NCBI GenBank assembly: GCA_012520655.1
Contig: JAAYNW010000096.1
Location: 1 to 34,219, forward strand
Direction: 5' to 3'
From: Clostridiales bacterium
Lineage (GTDB): Bacteria; Bacillota; Clostridia; Lachnospirales; Lachnospiraceae
DNA length: 34,219 bases
Shown: piece after piece, positions 7,870 through 15,961 of the stretch
How the letters are laid out: each line of letters opens with the position of its first letter
Position numbering within the stretch: the stretch's first letter is position 1
Notes under the pieces: model-generated
The model's input: only the letters and a program-made list of their open reading frames with translations
What the model was told of the DNA's origin: nothing
Database searches by the model: none
Translations under genes and position numbers: made by a program

Positions 7870-9251
7870 GGAATCTAACTTTGTGCAATGTGGCCAAAGC
7901 CTGCGGCGGGAAATTATTTAATTGTGATATGGAATTGAATAAGGAAGTGTCGGGGGTGGTGTTGGATTCCAGACAGATAGAAGAAAATTTCCTCTTTGTA
8001 GCAACGAAGGGAGAGCGGGTGGATGGTCATGATTTCATCTCCCGGGTAATGGAAGCGGGGGCTGCGGGCGTCGTGTGCGAACGGGAGCCGGATGTGGTAA
8101 CGGGACCTTATATTCTTGTGGAGGACTCTTTTCAGGCGCTGAAGGACATAGCCGAGTTTTACAGGGAACAGCTGGACATTAAAATAGTCGGCATAACAGG
8201 AAGCGTAGGAAAAACGAGTACGAAAGAATTCATAGCTTCGGTGCTGGCTGAAAAATATGACGTGCTTAAGACGGAAGGCAATTACAATAACGAAGTGGGA
8301 CTTCCGCTGACTGTTCTTAAGATACGGGGGAAACATGAAGTGGCGGTTCTGGAGATGGGGATCAGCGATTTCGGAGAAATGCACAGATTGAGCAAGGTGG
8401 CGAGGCCGGACATATGTGTGCTTACTAATATCGGAGAATGCCATCTGGAGAATTTAAAGTCGAGAGAAGGGATACTCCAAGCCAAAACGGAAATTTTTGA
8501 TTTCATGAAAGAAGGTGGAGCGGTGTGTGCCAACGGTGACGATGACATGCTTCGCAGGATAGAGGAAACCAGGGGGATAAAACCGCTTTATTTCGGGTTG
8601 GATAAGTCCAACCGGATATATGCCGATGAAATTGAGAATAGGGGACTTTTCGGCAGCAGGGCGAAGATTCATATAGGGGATGTCGAATTTGCGGCAGACA
8701 TTCCGTTACCGGGCGGACATATGGTATACAACGCGTTGGCTGCAGCCTGTGTGGGAAGCCTTCTCGGACTTAACCGGGAAGAAATACGCAGGGGAATCGG
8801 CGAGGTAAAGCCGGTAGGGGGAAGAAGTCATATCATTCGCCTTGCGGACCGAGTAATCATCGATGATTGCTACAATGCCAATCCTGTTTCCATGTGCGCT
8901 GCGCTCGATCTGCTGTCCACTGCGCTTACAAGAAAGGTTGCGGTTATGGGAGATATGTTTGAACTCGGAGAGAATAAAGAGCAGATGCATGCAAAAGTCG
9001 GAGAATATGCGGCCGGAAGGGGCATCGATGTAATCGTCTGCATTGGAGAGATATCCGCCAATATGTACGACAGTGCCCGCGAAACATTACAAAAGACAGG
9101 GAGTAAAAGTGCGGAGGTTCATTATTTTGCCGGGAAAAAAGAATTTATGAATAGTATGCCCGGTATTCTGCAGAAGGGAGATACAATCCTGGTAAAGGCT
9201 TCTCACGGAATGGTGTTTGAAGAAATCGTAAAAGCGCTGGAGGAAAATTAA
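7866..9251 (+). CDS. murF: UDP-N-acetylmuramoyl-tripeptide--D-alanyl-D-alanine ligase
   Basis: A 461-residue Mur ligase that adds D-Ala-D-Ala to the UDP-MurNAc-tripeptide, the last cytoplasmic step of precursor synthesis. The N-terminal MurF substrate domain includes VSGVVLDSRQIEENFLFVATKGERVDGHDF. The ATP P-loop is TGSVGKTST (111-119), followed by EGNYNNEVGLPLT and VLEMGISDFGEMHRL, the typical MurF central motifs. The C-terminal domain has DDCYNANPVSM and VMGDMFELGE. Its ATG overlaps the ddl stop by 4 bases. A two-sided hairpin directly after the stop ends the operon. Confidence 0.97.
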   Translation: MRNLTLCNVAKACGGKLFNCDMELNKEVSGVVLDSRQIEENFLFVATKGERVDGHDFISRVMEAGAAGVVCEREPDVVTGPYILVEDSFQALKDIAEFYREQLDIKIVGITGSVGKTSTKEFIASVLAEKYDVLKTEGNYNNEVGLPLTVLKIRGKHEVAVLEMGISDFGEMHRLSKVARPDICVLTNIGECHLENLKSREGILQAKTEIFDFMKEGGAVCANGDDDMLRRIEETRGIKPLYFGLDKSNRIYADEIENRGLFGSRAKIHIGDVEFAADIPLPGGHMVYNALAAACVGSLLGLNREEIRRGIGEVKPVGGRSHIIRLADRVIIDDCYNANPVSMCAALDLLSTALTRKVAVMGDMFELGENKEQMHAKVGEYAAGRGIDVIVCIGEISANMYDSARETLQKTGSKSAEVHYFAGKKEFMNSMPGILQKGDTILVKASHGMVFEEIVKALEEN

Positions 9252-9253
9252 AG

Positions 9254-9308
9254 ATGACCCGAAGAGTCGTAAACGGCGGTATCCGTCGGATTCTTTGGGT
9301 CATTATTT
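9254..9308. terminator. Bidirectional terminator between murF and plsC
   Basis: ATGACCC-AAGA (9254-9265) pairs with TCTT-GGGTCAT (9292-9303), with an inner ACGG/CCGT stem (9273-9276 with 9283-9286). It lies between two convergent genes and overlaps neither coding region. The plus-strand tail is ATTATTTT. The minus-strand tail (TAATTTTCC) is less T-rich. Confidence 0.7.
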
Positions 9309-10042
9309 TATACTAATTCCTTATTTTTAAAATAAGCTTCTTTCACAATATTTTGTACGTATGCTCCTACAAATTTCTTATTCTCCTTCGACATATCCTT
9401 GATATATATGGGTTTGCCATATTCGATTACCACATGAGCCTTTTTGATTCTGGGCATGTGGTCTTCAAAGATAGCCGCCGAATTGTTGATGGACATAGGA
9501 ACTATAGCACAGCCCGATTTCTCCGCAATCTTAAAGCTCCCTTCGTGGAAGGGAAGAAAGGTGTCATTGGTCTTGTTCCTCGTTCCCTCGGGGAAAATGC
9601 AGATGGAAATACCGGAGTTCACTTTTTCTATTCCCTCTAAAATGGTTTTGAGTCCCTGCTTAATATCCTTGCGGTCGAGAAAAAGACAGTGAAGATTTTT
9701 CATCCAGTTGACGAGCAATGGGTATTTAAGCATTTCTTTTTTGGCAATATATCCGGTAGGCCTCGGAACTCTCGTGTAAGTGAGGAGGATGTCGAAATAA
9801 CTTCTGTGGTTGCCTACATATAACACAGGAGCGTCCGCAGGAACATTTTCTTCGCCAATTACCGTTACGGTCGTGCCGGCAATTTTTAAACAACATCGGA
9901 AAGCCCAATTCACTATGGCAAGAGAACTTGTATTTTTCTTATCCATATTGAACTTACCGATAATCCATTCGGCAATCAGAAGAGGAATGCTGAATATAAG
10001 AAATAATATAACAAAAGCAGCGACGCCGATAAAACGAATCAT
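9308..10042 (-). CDS. plsC: 1-acyl-sn-glycerol-3-phosphate acyltransferase
   Basis: A 244-residue membrane-associated acyltransferase that makes phosphatidic acid from lysophosphatidic acid. There is an N-terminal membrane segment (about 3-28). The catalytic NHxxxxD motif reads NHRSYFD (78-84), and the glycerol-phosphate-binding motif reads FPEGTRNK (150-157). LDRKD (122-126) and IVPMSI match the remaining acyltransferase blocks. On the minus strand AGGAAGG lies about 9 bases before the ATG. It stands alone between the murF terminator and its own promoter, convergent to murF and divergent from the PrcB-like gene. Confidence 0.93.
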   Translation of the reverse strand: MIRFIGVAAFVILFLIFSIPLLIAEWIIGKFNMDKKNTSSLAIVNWAFRCCLKIAGTTVTVIGEENVPADAPVLYVGNHRSYFDILLTYTRVPRPTGYIAKKEMLKYPLLVNWMKNLHCLFLDRKDIKQGLKTILEGIEKVNSGISICIFPEGTRNKTNDTFLPFHEGSFKIAEKSGCAIVPMSINNSAAIFEDHMPRIKKAHVVIEYGKPIYIKDMSKENKKFVGAYVQNIVKEAYFKNKELV

Positions 10043-10091
10043 AGTAATTTATCCTTCCTGATGGCATTTCTTTATAGTTTATAACGTATTT

Positions 10092-10120
10092 ATTATAGCG
10101 GACACATTTGCATTAGGCAA
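10092..10120 (-). promoter_or_regulatory. Sigma-A promoter of plsC
   Basis: Read on the minus strand: TTGCCT (10120-10115), a 17-bp spacer, then TATAAT (10097-10092). It is 50 bp upstream of the plsC start. Confidence 0.55.
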
Positions 10121-10240
10121 TAAAAAAGAATTGTAAAAAATAACGAAAATCTAAATTTGCCGGATATATAAGCGGCTGAAAGGAATAGTCGTTTTGATTC
10201 TCAAATAGAATGAATATAAAGAAGAAAGGATTTTGCGGTA

Positions 10241-10675
10241 ATGAGAACAAAGTTTATTTTATTCGTAATCGCTGTTACTGTAATTCTAGCCTGCCTGTCC
10301 GGATGCGGGGGGAAATCAAAAGACATGAATGAAAAGATTAAAGATATAGAATTTACTGTATTGGGAGAAGACAATTTACCGGAAGAATTAAAACAGATTA
10401 TTGAGGATAAGAAAGAGAAGGAATTCAAAATAACTTATCAGGACAATGATTACCTATACATTTGTATCGGCTACGGCAGACAGGAAACGGGAGGATACAG
10501 CATTACGGTAAACGATCTGTATATGACGGGAAATGCGGTATATGTAGACACGAATCTGATAGGACCGGAAGCGGAAAACAGAGAATTATACCATGCACAG
10601 GAGAAAGAAAGTGCATCTTATCCTTATATTGTGCTGAAAACGGAATATTTTGATAAGTCAGTAGTTTTTGATTGA
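10241..10675 (+). CDS. Lipoprotein with PrcB-like C-terminal domain
   Basis: A 144-residue small lipoprotein with a signal peptide and lipobox LSGC (Cys22). The C-terminal half (about 70-138) contains GYGRQETGGYSITVND (77-92) and YPYIVLKTE, the pattern of the PrcB_C domain. That domain was named from a protein thought to stabilise the Treponema denticola PrtP protease, and is widespread in exported Clostridial proteins of unknown role. The linker between anchor and domain is short and charged. AAAGGA lies about 10 bases before the ATG. It sits alone between plsC and the pyr operon, and neither neighbour hints at function. No terminator is evident, and transcription may run toward the pyrC promoter. 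Confidence 0.75.
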   Translation: MRTKFILFVIAVTVILACLSGCGGKSKDMNEKIKDIEFTVLGEDNLPEELKQIIEDKKEKEFKITYQDNDYLYICIGYGRQETGGYSITVNDLYMTGNAVYVDTNLIGPEAENRELYHAQEKESASYPYIVLKTEYFDKSVVFD

Positions 10676-10724
10676 TTGTTATGGGGACAATAAGATATAC
10701 TGATTTAAGAATAAAAGGTAATCC

Positions 10725-10752
10725 TTGAAAAATCCATATATAAATATATAAT
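10725..10752 (+). promoter_or_regulatory. Sigma-A promoter of the pyrCKD operon
   Basis: TTGAAA (10725-10730), a 16-bp spacer, then a perfect TATAAT (10747-10752). The start point should fall near 10759, just ahead of a long hairpin, giving a leader of about 120 nt. Confidence 0.7.
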
Positions 10753-10768
10753 AAGTACAGATTGTGAG

Positions 10769-10829
10769 GGGAAAATGTATGGGAGCTTTTTACGCTCCCG
10801 TGCAGGGACGCTCTTCCATACAATTTCCC
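10769..10829 (+). promoter_or_regulatory. Structured mRNA leader upstream of pyrC
   Basis: GGGAAAATGTATGG (10769-10782) pairs with CCATACAATTTCCC (10816-10829) with a single A-A mismatch. Inside lies a second hairpin, GGGAGC (10781-10786) with GCTCCC (10794-10799) and a U-rich loop; it shares two G with the outer stem, so the two folds partly compete. No T-tract follows, so it is not a simple terminator. It does not match the PyrR-binding loop consensus I know. Regulation by a protein, by a pyrimidine signal or through mRNA stability is possible. Confidence 0.5.
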
Positions 10830-10877
10830 TATTTGGCAGGTCTTTATAAGGATAAAAGAGAAGCGTGGAGAACAGAG

Positions 10878-12164
10878 ATGATATTGATAAAAAACGGTTA
10901 TGTAGTCGATCCGAAGAGCGGAAATGAGGGCATAGCGGATATTTTAACAGAGGGTAAGAAGATCGTTAAGATAGGGCCCGGAATAGTGCTGGAGAATAGA
11001 GAAGGCTTACAGATTATTGATGCGGCAGGGAAAATCGTGGCCCCCGGACTTGTGGATGTGCATGTGCATTTCAGGGATCCGGGCTTTACCTATAAGGAAG
11101 ATATACTGACAGGAGCGAAGGCGGCGGCGAAAGGCGGCTTTACAACAGTAGTGCTGATGGCGAATACACAGCCTGCCGTGGATAATGAAGAGACGTTGGA
11201 TTATGTGATTCGAAAAGGAAAAGAAACGGGTATTCACGTGGAAACCTGTGCGAACATCACCATAGGGATGAAGGGACAGGCTCTTACGGATATGGAGAGG
11301 CTGTCGGATAAGGGAGCGGTAGGATTTACGGACGACGGAATTCCCCTGTTGGATGAGGCTATTGTCAAACAGGCAATTGCTCGGGCAGAGGAGTTGGGGA
11401 GACCCCTCAGCTTCCACGAAGAAAATCCTGCGTATATTTCCGATAACGGCGTGAATGCAGGGAGAGCTTCGAGTCATTACGGAATCGTGGGCTCGGACAG
11501 GCTGGCGGAAATAGACATGGTGAGGCGCGATATCGCTCTTGCAGAGGGCAGCAAGGCAGTGATTTCCATTCAGCATATCAGCACGAAAGAAGCAGTAGAT
11601 CTGGTAAGACAGGCGAGGAAGACGAATCCCCGCATTTATGCGGAAGCTACTCCGCATCACTTCACCCTGACGGAAGATGCTGTAATCGAACATGGAACGT
11701 TGGCGAAGATGAATCCGCCCCTGCGGGAAGAAGAGGATAGGCTTGCCATTATACAAGGACTGAAAGACGGAACCATAGGCATCATAGCAACGGATCACGC
11801 GCCGCACAGCGCGGAAGAAAAGGCGAAACCTCTTACGGAAGCGCCCAGCGGAATTATCGGTTTGGAGACTTCCCTCTCTCTGGGAGTGAGGGAATTAGTA
11901 GAGAAAGGTTATCTAACGATGAAGGAGCTGATAAGCCGGATGGCATATCAGCCTGCCGAGCTCTATCACTTGGATGCGGGCTATCTGGAAGAAGGCGGCC
12001 CTGCGGATATAGTCATATTCGATAAAGACGAGCAGTGGACGGCAGGAAGTTATCTGTCCAAGTCTTCCAACTCTCCCTTTACGGGTGAAACAATGCCTTG
12101 CAGAGTACACTACACTATTTGTGACGGATATGTCGTTTATTCCTTGCGGCCAGGGTATGTTTAG
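10878..12164 (+). CDS. pyrC: Dihydroorotase
   Basis: A 429-residue zinc amidohydrolase that closes carbamoyl-aspartate to dihydroorotate, step 3 of UMP synthesis. The start at 10878 (MILIKNGYVVDPKSG) fits the family N terminus and has GGAG 7 bases upstream. The frame is open back to 10764, but that extension lies in the leader hairpin. Motifs are DVHVHFRDPG (60-69) with the two metal histidines, EDILTGAKAAAKGGFT, ANTQPAVDN, HEENP, QHIST, ATPHHF and IATDHAPHS with the catalytic aspartate. This is the class I (bacterial PyrC/PyrX-type) architecture. It begins a pyrC-pyrK-pyrD cluster; carA/B, pyrB, pyrE and pyrF are not in the window. Confidence 0.96.
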   Translation: MILIKNGYVVDPKSGNEGIADILTEGKKIVKIGPGIVLENREGLQIIDAAGKIVAPGLVDVHVHFRDPGFTYKEDILTGAKAAAKGGFTTVVLMANTQPAVDNEETLDYVIRKGKETGIHVETCANITIGMKGQALTDMERLSDKGAVGFTDDGIPLLDEAIVKQAIARAEELGRPLSFHEENPAYISDNGVNAGRASSHYGIVGSDRLAEIDMVRRDIALAEGSKAVISIQHISTKEAVDLVRQARKTNPRIYAEATPHHFTLTEDAVIEHGTLAKMNPPLREEEDRLAIIQGLKDGTIGIIATDHAPHSAEEKAKPLTEAPSGIIGLETSLSLGVRELVEKGYLTMKELISRMAYQPAELYHLDAGYLEEGGPADIVIFDKDEQWTAGSYLSKSSNSPFTGETMPCRVHYTICDGYVVYSLRPGYV

Positions 12165-12221
12165 TACGATTTGTTTACTTGGATTATAATAAATATGAAA
12201 GGGAAAAGGGTGACGGAACAA

Positions 12222-13004
12222 ATGAAAAAAGTGAAGGCGAAGGTCATATCACAAGCAGAATTATCGGATGATATTTATGATATGTGGATAGAGAGCGATT
12301 TGGCTGCCACGGCAAAAGCGGGGCAGTTTATTTGCGTATATCCTCACAACGAAAGTATTTTGCTGCCTAGGCCAATCAGCATTTGCGAAGCGGACAGGGA
12401 AAAGAATATACTGAGAATCGTTTACCGCGTGGTGGGAAAAGGAACAAAGGAATTATCCTATTATCGTGACGGCGGAGACATTAACATATTAGGAAACCTG
12501 GGTAACGGTTTTCCGCTGGAGGAGGTGGCGGGAAAGCATGTAGTTCTGATGGGAGGCGGTATCGGAATCCCGCCTATGCTACAGCTTGCCAAGGATCTTA
12601 AGCGAGCGGGAGAGGCAGAAGAGATAACGGCAATTGCTGGCTATAGAAATGACCGGCTTTTCCTGAAAGAAGATATGCAGAAATATGTGTCGGTTCATGT
12701 GGCGACGGAGGACGGCAGTGTCGGAACGAAAGGAAATGTAATGGACGCTATGTCAGCCTTGGGCATTCGGGCGGATGTTATCATGGCCTGCGGCCCTATG
12801 CCCATGCTTCGGGCTATAAAACAATATGCAAAAAAGGAAGGATGCAAAGCATATATTTCGTTGGAGGAGCGGATGGCATGCGGAGTCGGAGCATGCTTAG
12901 GCTGTGTCTGCAAGACGAAGGAAAAAGATGAACATTCTCATGTCAATAATGCGAGAATCTGTACGGATGGACCTGTATTCAATGCTCAGGATGTGGAAAT
13001 CTGA
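12222..13004 (+). CDS. pyrK: Dihydroorotate dehydrogenase electron-transfer subunit
   Basis: A 260-residue FAD and [2Fe-2S] protein that passes electrons from dihydroorotate, via PyrD, to NAD+. The ferredoxin-reductase-like part shows LPRPISICEAD and LGNLGNGFPL (flavin binding) and VLMGGGIGIPPMLQLAKDL (nucleotide binding). The C-terminal cluster ligands are in CGVGACLGCVCK and the later RIC. The ATG at 12222 is preferred because AGGGTGA lies 9 bases upstream. A GTG at 12210 preceded by AAAGGG is an alternative. It follows pyrC by 57 bp and precedes pyrD by 54 bp, and PyrD and PyrK form the type 1B heterotetramer. Confidence 0.95.
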   Translation: MKKVKAKVISQAELSDDIYDMWIESDLAATAKAGQFICVYPHNESILLPRPISICEADREKNILRIVYRVVGKGTKELSYYRDGGDINILGNLGNGFPLEEVAGKHVVLMGGGIGIPPMLQLAKDLKRAGEAEEITAIAGYRNDRLFLKEDMQKYVSVHVATEDGSVGTKGNVMDAMSALGIRADVIMACGPMPMLRAIKQYAKKEGCKAYISLEERMACGVGACLGCVCKTKEKDEHSHVNNARICTDGPVFNAQDVEI

Positions 13005-13058
13005 TTAAAAAATAATAAACAATTAAGAAGTAAAAATATGGCAGTTGGAGGGTATGGA

Positions 13059-13961
13059 ATGAATACAAAAGTAACGATAGCAGGTGTAGAGTTCAAGAAT
13101 CCGGTGATGACGGCATCGGGAACTTTTGGCTCCGGCATGGAATATTCACAGTTCGTAGATTTGAACCGGTTGGGTGCTGTTGTGACAAAGGGTGTGGCAA
13201 ATGTTCCGTGGGAGGGCAATCCTACTCCCCGTGTGGCGGAGACTTACGGCGGAATGCTGAATGCTATCGGATTGCAGAATCCGGGCGTGGACGTATTTAT
13301 CCAAAGGGATATCCCTTTTCTTAAGCAGTATGATACGAAGATTATTGTAAATGTCTGCGGGAAAACAGTGGAGGATTATCTGGAGGTAGTAGAGCGCCTG
13401 GGTGATACGGAGGTGGACATGCTGGAAATCAACGTTTCCTGCCCGAATGTGAAGGAAGGGGCGATTGCTTTCGGGCAGAAAGCGGGTTGTCTCTATGATA
13501 TTACTTCTCAGATTAAGAAAAAGGCAAAGCAGCCGGTCATTATGAAACTCAGCCCCAATGTGACGGATATTGCGGAGATGGCAGCAGCGGCGGAAGCAGC
13601 AGGTGCAGATGCTCTTTCCCTGATCAATACTATCACCGGAATGAAAATAGATATTCATAAAAGGACGTTTGCTCTTGCCAACAAAACAGGAGGACTTTCC
13701 GGTCCTGCAATCAAGCCCGTAGCAGTGCGTATGGTCTATCAGGCGTCTCGTGCCGTAAAAATTCCGATTATCGGTATGGGCGGAATCGCCGATACGGAAG
13801 ATGCCATTGAATTTATGCTGGCGGGAGCGACTGCGGTAGCGGTTGGCGCCATGAACTTCGTGAATCCTTATGCGACGGCAGAGATGGTAGAGGGTATAGA
13901 AAAGTATATGACTAAATATCAGATTGAGGATATCAACGCTCTGGTCGGCGCGGTGGAATAG
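13059..13961 (+). CDS. pyrD: Dihydroorotate dehydrogenase, catalytic subunit (type 1B)
   Basis: A 300-residue FMN TIM-barrel enzyme that oxidises dihydroorotate to orotate in the cytoplasm. The start at 13059 gives the usual MNTKVTIAGVEFKNPVMTASG and has GGAGGG 7 bases upstream; the upstream in-frame ATG at 13038 lacks such a site. Motifs include VVTKGV, NAIGLQNPG, NVSCPNVKEG with the active-site Cys characteristic of class 1B, KLSPNV, LINTITGMKID, GGLSGPAIKPVA and IIGMGGI. The adjacent pyrK confirms the 1B type. It is the last intact gene of the pyr cluster; a chemoreceptor remnant follows. Confidence 0.97.
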   Translation: MNTKVTIAGVEFKNPVMTASGTFGSGMEYSQFVDLNRLGAVVTKGVANVPWEGNPTPRVAETYGGMLNAIGLQNPGVDVFIQRDIPFLKQYDTKIIVNVCGKTVEDYLEVVERLGDTEVDMLEINVSCPNVKEGAIAFGQKAGCLYDITSQIKKKAKQPVIMKLSPNVTDIAEMAAAAEAAGADALSLINTITGMKIDIHKRTFALANKTGGLSGPAIKPVAVRMVYQASRAVKIPIIGMGGIADTEDAIEFMLAGATAVAVGAMNFVNPYATAEMVEGIEKYMTKYQIEDINALVGAVE

Positions 13962-14024
13962 CCGAAATTTATATATAAAATCGATAAAGACTATGGGTTG
14001 TATGATGGTTTGAATAATAAATAA

Positions 14025-14236
14025 GAGCGGAGGAAGCAATCGGAAAATATAAGCGGCACAGTGAATACCATAAATGAAATAGCTGCACAGACGAATCAGC
14101 TGTCGCTGAATGCTTCCATAGAGGCGGCTCGTGCCGGTGTGCAGGAACCGGACGGCTGCGAGGAAAATCAGAAGAAATGAGCGCCCTGACGAGCAGTTTA
14201 AGATTTAAAGGACAGAGTAAAAGCAATAAAAAATAA
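14025..14236 (+). pseudogene. Remnant of a methyl-accepting chemotaxis protein gene
   Basis: From 14025 one frame reads [20 protein letters not shown] and [13 protein letters not shown], the hairpin tip of the receptor signalling domain, up to about 14135. It then diverges and stops at 14178-14180. A second frame reads [16 protein letters not shown] to a stop at 14234-14236, which matches the extreme C terminus of such receptors. The roughly 100 or more codons that normally separate these segments are missing, and the join is out of frame. There is no start codon, membrane segment or ligand domain. The segment fills much of the 369-bp gap between pyrD and sipL. No product is expected. Confidence 0.75.
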
Positions 14237-14239
14237 CCG

Positions 14240-14268
14240 GAATAAATAACCTCCGTGCGTAATACAAT
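14240..14268 (+). promoter_or_regulatory. Candidate sigma-E promoter of sipL, with anti-Shine-Dalgarno segment in the spacer
   Basis: GAATAAA (14240-14246), a 14-bp spacer, then AATACAAT (14261-14268). The -10 box is 7 of 8 to CATACANT and the -35 box has the ATA core at the same spacing as at spoIIID. The spacer contains ACCTCCGT (14249-14256), the perfect complement of ACGGAGGT (14317-14324), the ribosome site of sipL. sipL is a sigma-E gene in Clostridioides difficile. Confidence 0.5.
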
Positions 14269-14330
14269 TACTATAAGTAAACTTTATCAAAGTTTTGTAA
14301 TGGTAATTGAAGCGATACGGAGGTATTTTT

Positions 14331-15893
14331 GTGGAATTAGTAAGGAAAAATATACATATGGACCGCATCAAAGGTCAGGCAGCCACACAGATTACGTTAG
14401 AAGACGATGTCAATATCTCAGACTCCAAACCGGATGTGAGCAAGCTGATTTATGATAGAGGATGCGTTGCTTTGGATGAAATAAAGGTGACGGAGGACCA
14501 TGTAACGGTAAAAGGAAAGCTGAAGTTTGCGGTAATGTATCTGTCGGACGGAGACAATACGGTACCCTCTTCCATGGAAGGCACCATTCCTTTTGAAGAA
14601 CAGATTTATATGGAAGGAGTACAAAGCGGGGATTCAGTAAAAGTGAAATGGGATCTGGAAGATCTGACCATAGGACTGATCAATTCCAGAAAGTTAAGCG
14701 TGCAGGCACTCATCGCTCTTAAGCTTTTATCGGAAATGATGTACGATGAGGAGACGGCAGTGGATCTGTATCATGAGGAACCGGTAGAATATAGGAAGAA
14801 GCCGCTGAATATAGTGCAGATGACAGTGAAAAAAAGAGATATTTTCCGAATTAAACAGGAACTGGAACTTCCGCAGAATTATCCAAATATCTTCCAAATC
14901 ATATGGGAGGGCATAGATGTAGATAATGTGGAATTCAGGACAGCGGAAGGGAAGCTTTCGGTACAAGGTGACCTGCACGCATTCTTCTTATATGAAGGCG
15001 AAGGAGAAGAGAACCCGATAAGGTCATTCGAAGCTACAGTGCCGTTCAGCGGCATGGTAGATTGCAGCGGATGCGGCGAAGGAATGATCGAGGATATTGA
15101 ATATTCGATTGGTCATATAGAAGTGGAAATACGCCCTGACTTTGACGGTGAACAAAGAATATTCGGGGTGGAAGTCGTGTTGGATTTGGATATCGATCTG
15201 TATGAGGAAACAAGACTGGATATTCTGTCAGGCGTTTACGGGGTGGTAAAAGAAGTGGAGGCGGTAAGCAAACCGGCTCAGTTCAGAGGATTGTTGGGAA
15301 GACCGAGCGGAAAAACGAAGGTTAGCAATAGGATGAAGCTTCAAGAAACAGATACGCATATGCTTCAGCTCTTGCACAGCGAGGCGCAGGCGAGAATAGA
15401 TAATAAGGAGCTTGTGGAAAACGGGATTCACATAAAGGGTGTTTTAAATGTACAGACGCTGTATTTAAGTAGCGACGGCAGGATACCGTATGGATTCGTG
15501 AAGGGGGTATTCCCTTTTAATTATGTGCTGGAGGTACCTAATGTAAATGAAACTTGCACATATAAGGTAAGGCCCGACATCGAACAGATGGCAGTTGCCA
15601 TGATTGACAGCGATGAATTAGACGTAAAAGCCGTCATTTCGTTTAGCGGAATCGTGTTCGAGCGCAAATCGGAGGACATCGTAACGGATGTAGCCGTATC
15701 GGAATTGGATATGGATAAACTCAATGAACTTCCGAGCATTGTAATCTATGTAGCAAAGGAAGGAGACAGTCTTTGGGATGTGGGAAAGAAATATTATGTA
15801 CCTATCTCTCAGATTAAAGAAACTAACGAGATGACATCGGAGGAAATCAAAGCGGGCGATAAGCTTCTTATTGTAAAGGGGATTTCAAAATAA
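14331..15893 (+). CDS. sipL: SipL-like spore coat morphogenesis protein (SPOCS/DUF3794 repeats and LysM)
   Basis: A 520-residue protein starting at GTG 14331, with GGAGG 7 bases upstream. It has SPOCS (DUF3794) repeats in its N-terminal, middle and later parts; the first begins around LEDDVNISDSKPDVSKLI (23-40), and a later copy has VKGVLNVQTLYLSSDGRIPYG. The last 50 residues are a LysM domain (IYVAKEGDSLWDVGKKYY). This is the architecture of SipL, which binds the coat ATPase SpoIVA in C. difficile and is needed to place coat around the forespore. Other clostridial proteins share SPOCS domains, but SPOCS plus a C-terminal LysM fits SipL best. It stands alone between the chemoreceptor remnant and a strong terminator, behind a candidate sigma-E promoter. 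Confidence 0.85.
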   Translation: MELVRKNIHMDRIKGQAATQITLEDDVNISDSKPDVSKLIYDRGCVALDEIKVTEDHVTVKGKLKFAVMYLSDGDNTVPSSMEGTIPFEEQIYMEGVQSGDSVKVKWDLEDLTIGLINSRKLSVQALIALKLLSEMMYDEETAVDLYHEEPVEYRKKPLNIVQMTVKKRDIFRIKQELELPQNYPNIFQIIWEGIDVDNVEFRTAEGKLSVQGDLHAFFLYEGEGEENPIRSFEATVPFSGMVDCSGCGEGMIEDIEYSIGHIEVEIRPDFDGEQRIFGVEVVLDLDIDLYEETRLDILSGVYGVVKEVEAVSKPAQFRGLLGRPSGKTKVSNRMKLQETDTHMLQLLHSEAQARIDNKELVENGIHIKGVLNVQTLYLSSDGRIPYGFVKGVFPFNYVLEVPNVNETCTYKVRPDIEQMAVAMIDSDELDVKAVISFSGIVFERKSEDIVTDVAVSELDMDKLNELPSIVIYVAKEGDSLWDVGKKYYVPISQIKETNEMTSEEIKAGDKLLIVKGISK

Positions 15894-15903
15894 ATAGAAA
15901 GAT

Positions 15904-15940
15904 AAAAAGGGAAAGCATGTTCTGTATGCGTTCCCTTTTT
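15904..15940. terminator. Strong bidirectional terminator between sipL and a convergent gene
   Basis: AAAAAGGGAA (15904-15913) pairs perfectly with TTCCCTTTTT (15931-15940), with an inner GCAT/ATGC stem. A/T runs on both sides fit termination in both directions. Confidence 0.88.
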
Positions 15941-15961
15941 ACTGACAATTTTTATCCTATT

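Noticed and set aside
10764..10877. N-terminal extension of pyrC by 38 codons
   Set aside because: The extra residues fall in the leader hairpin and do not resemble dihydroorotase, while the internal ATG has a good ribosome site and the family N terminus.
11007..11807. 266-codon minus-strand frame within pyrC
   Set aside because: It is a shadow of the pyrC coding sequence, with no recognisable domain and no ribosome site.
13146..14039. 297-codon minus-strand frame across pyrD
   Set aside because: It is antisense to pyrD and has a cysteine/histidine/arginine-rich shadow composition with no motifs.
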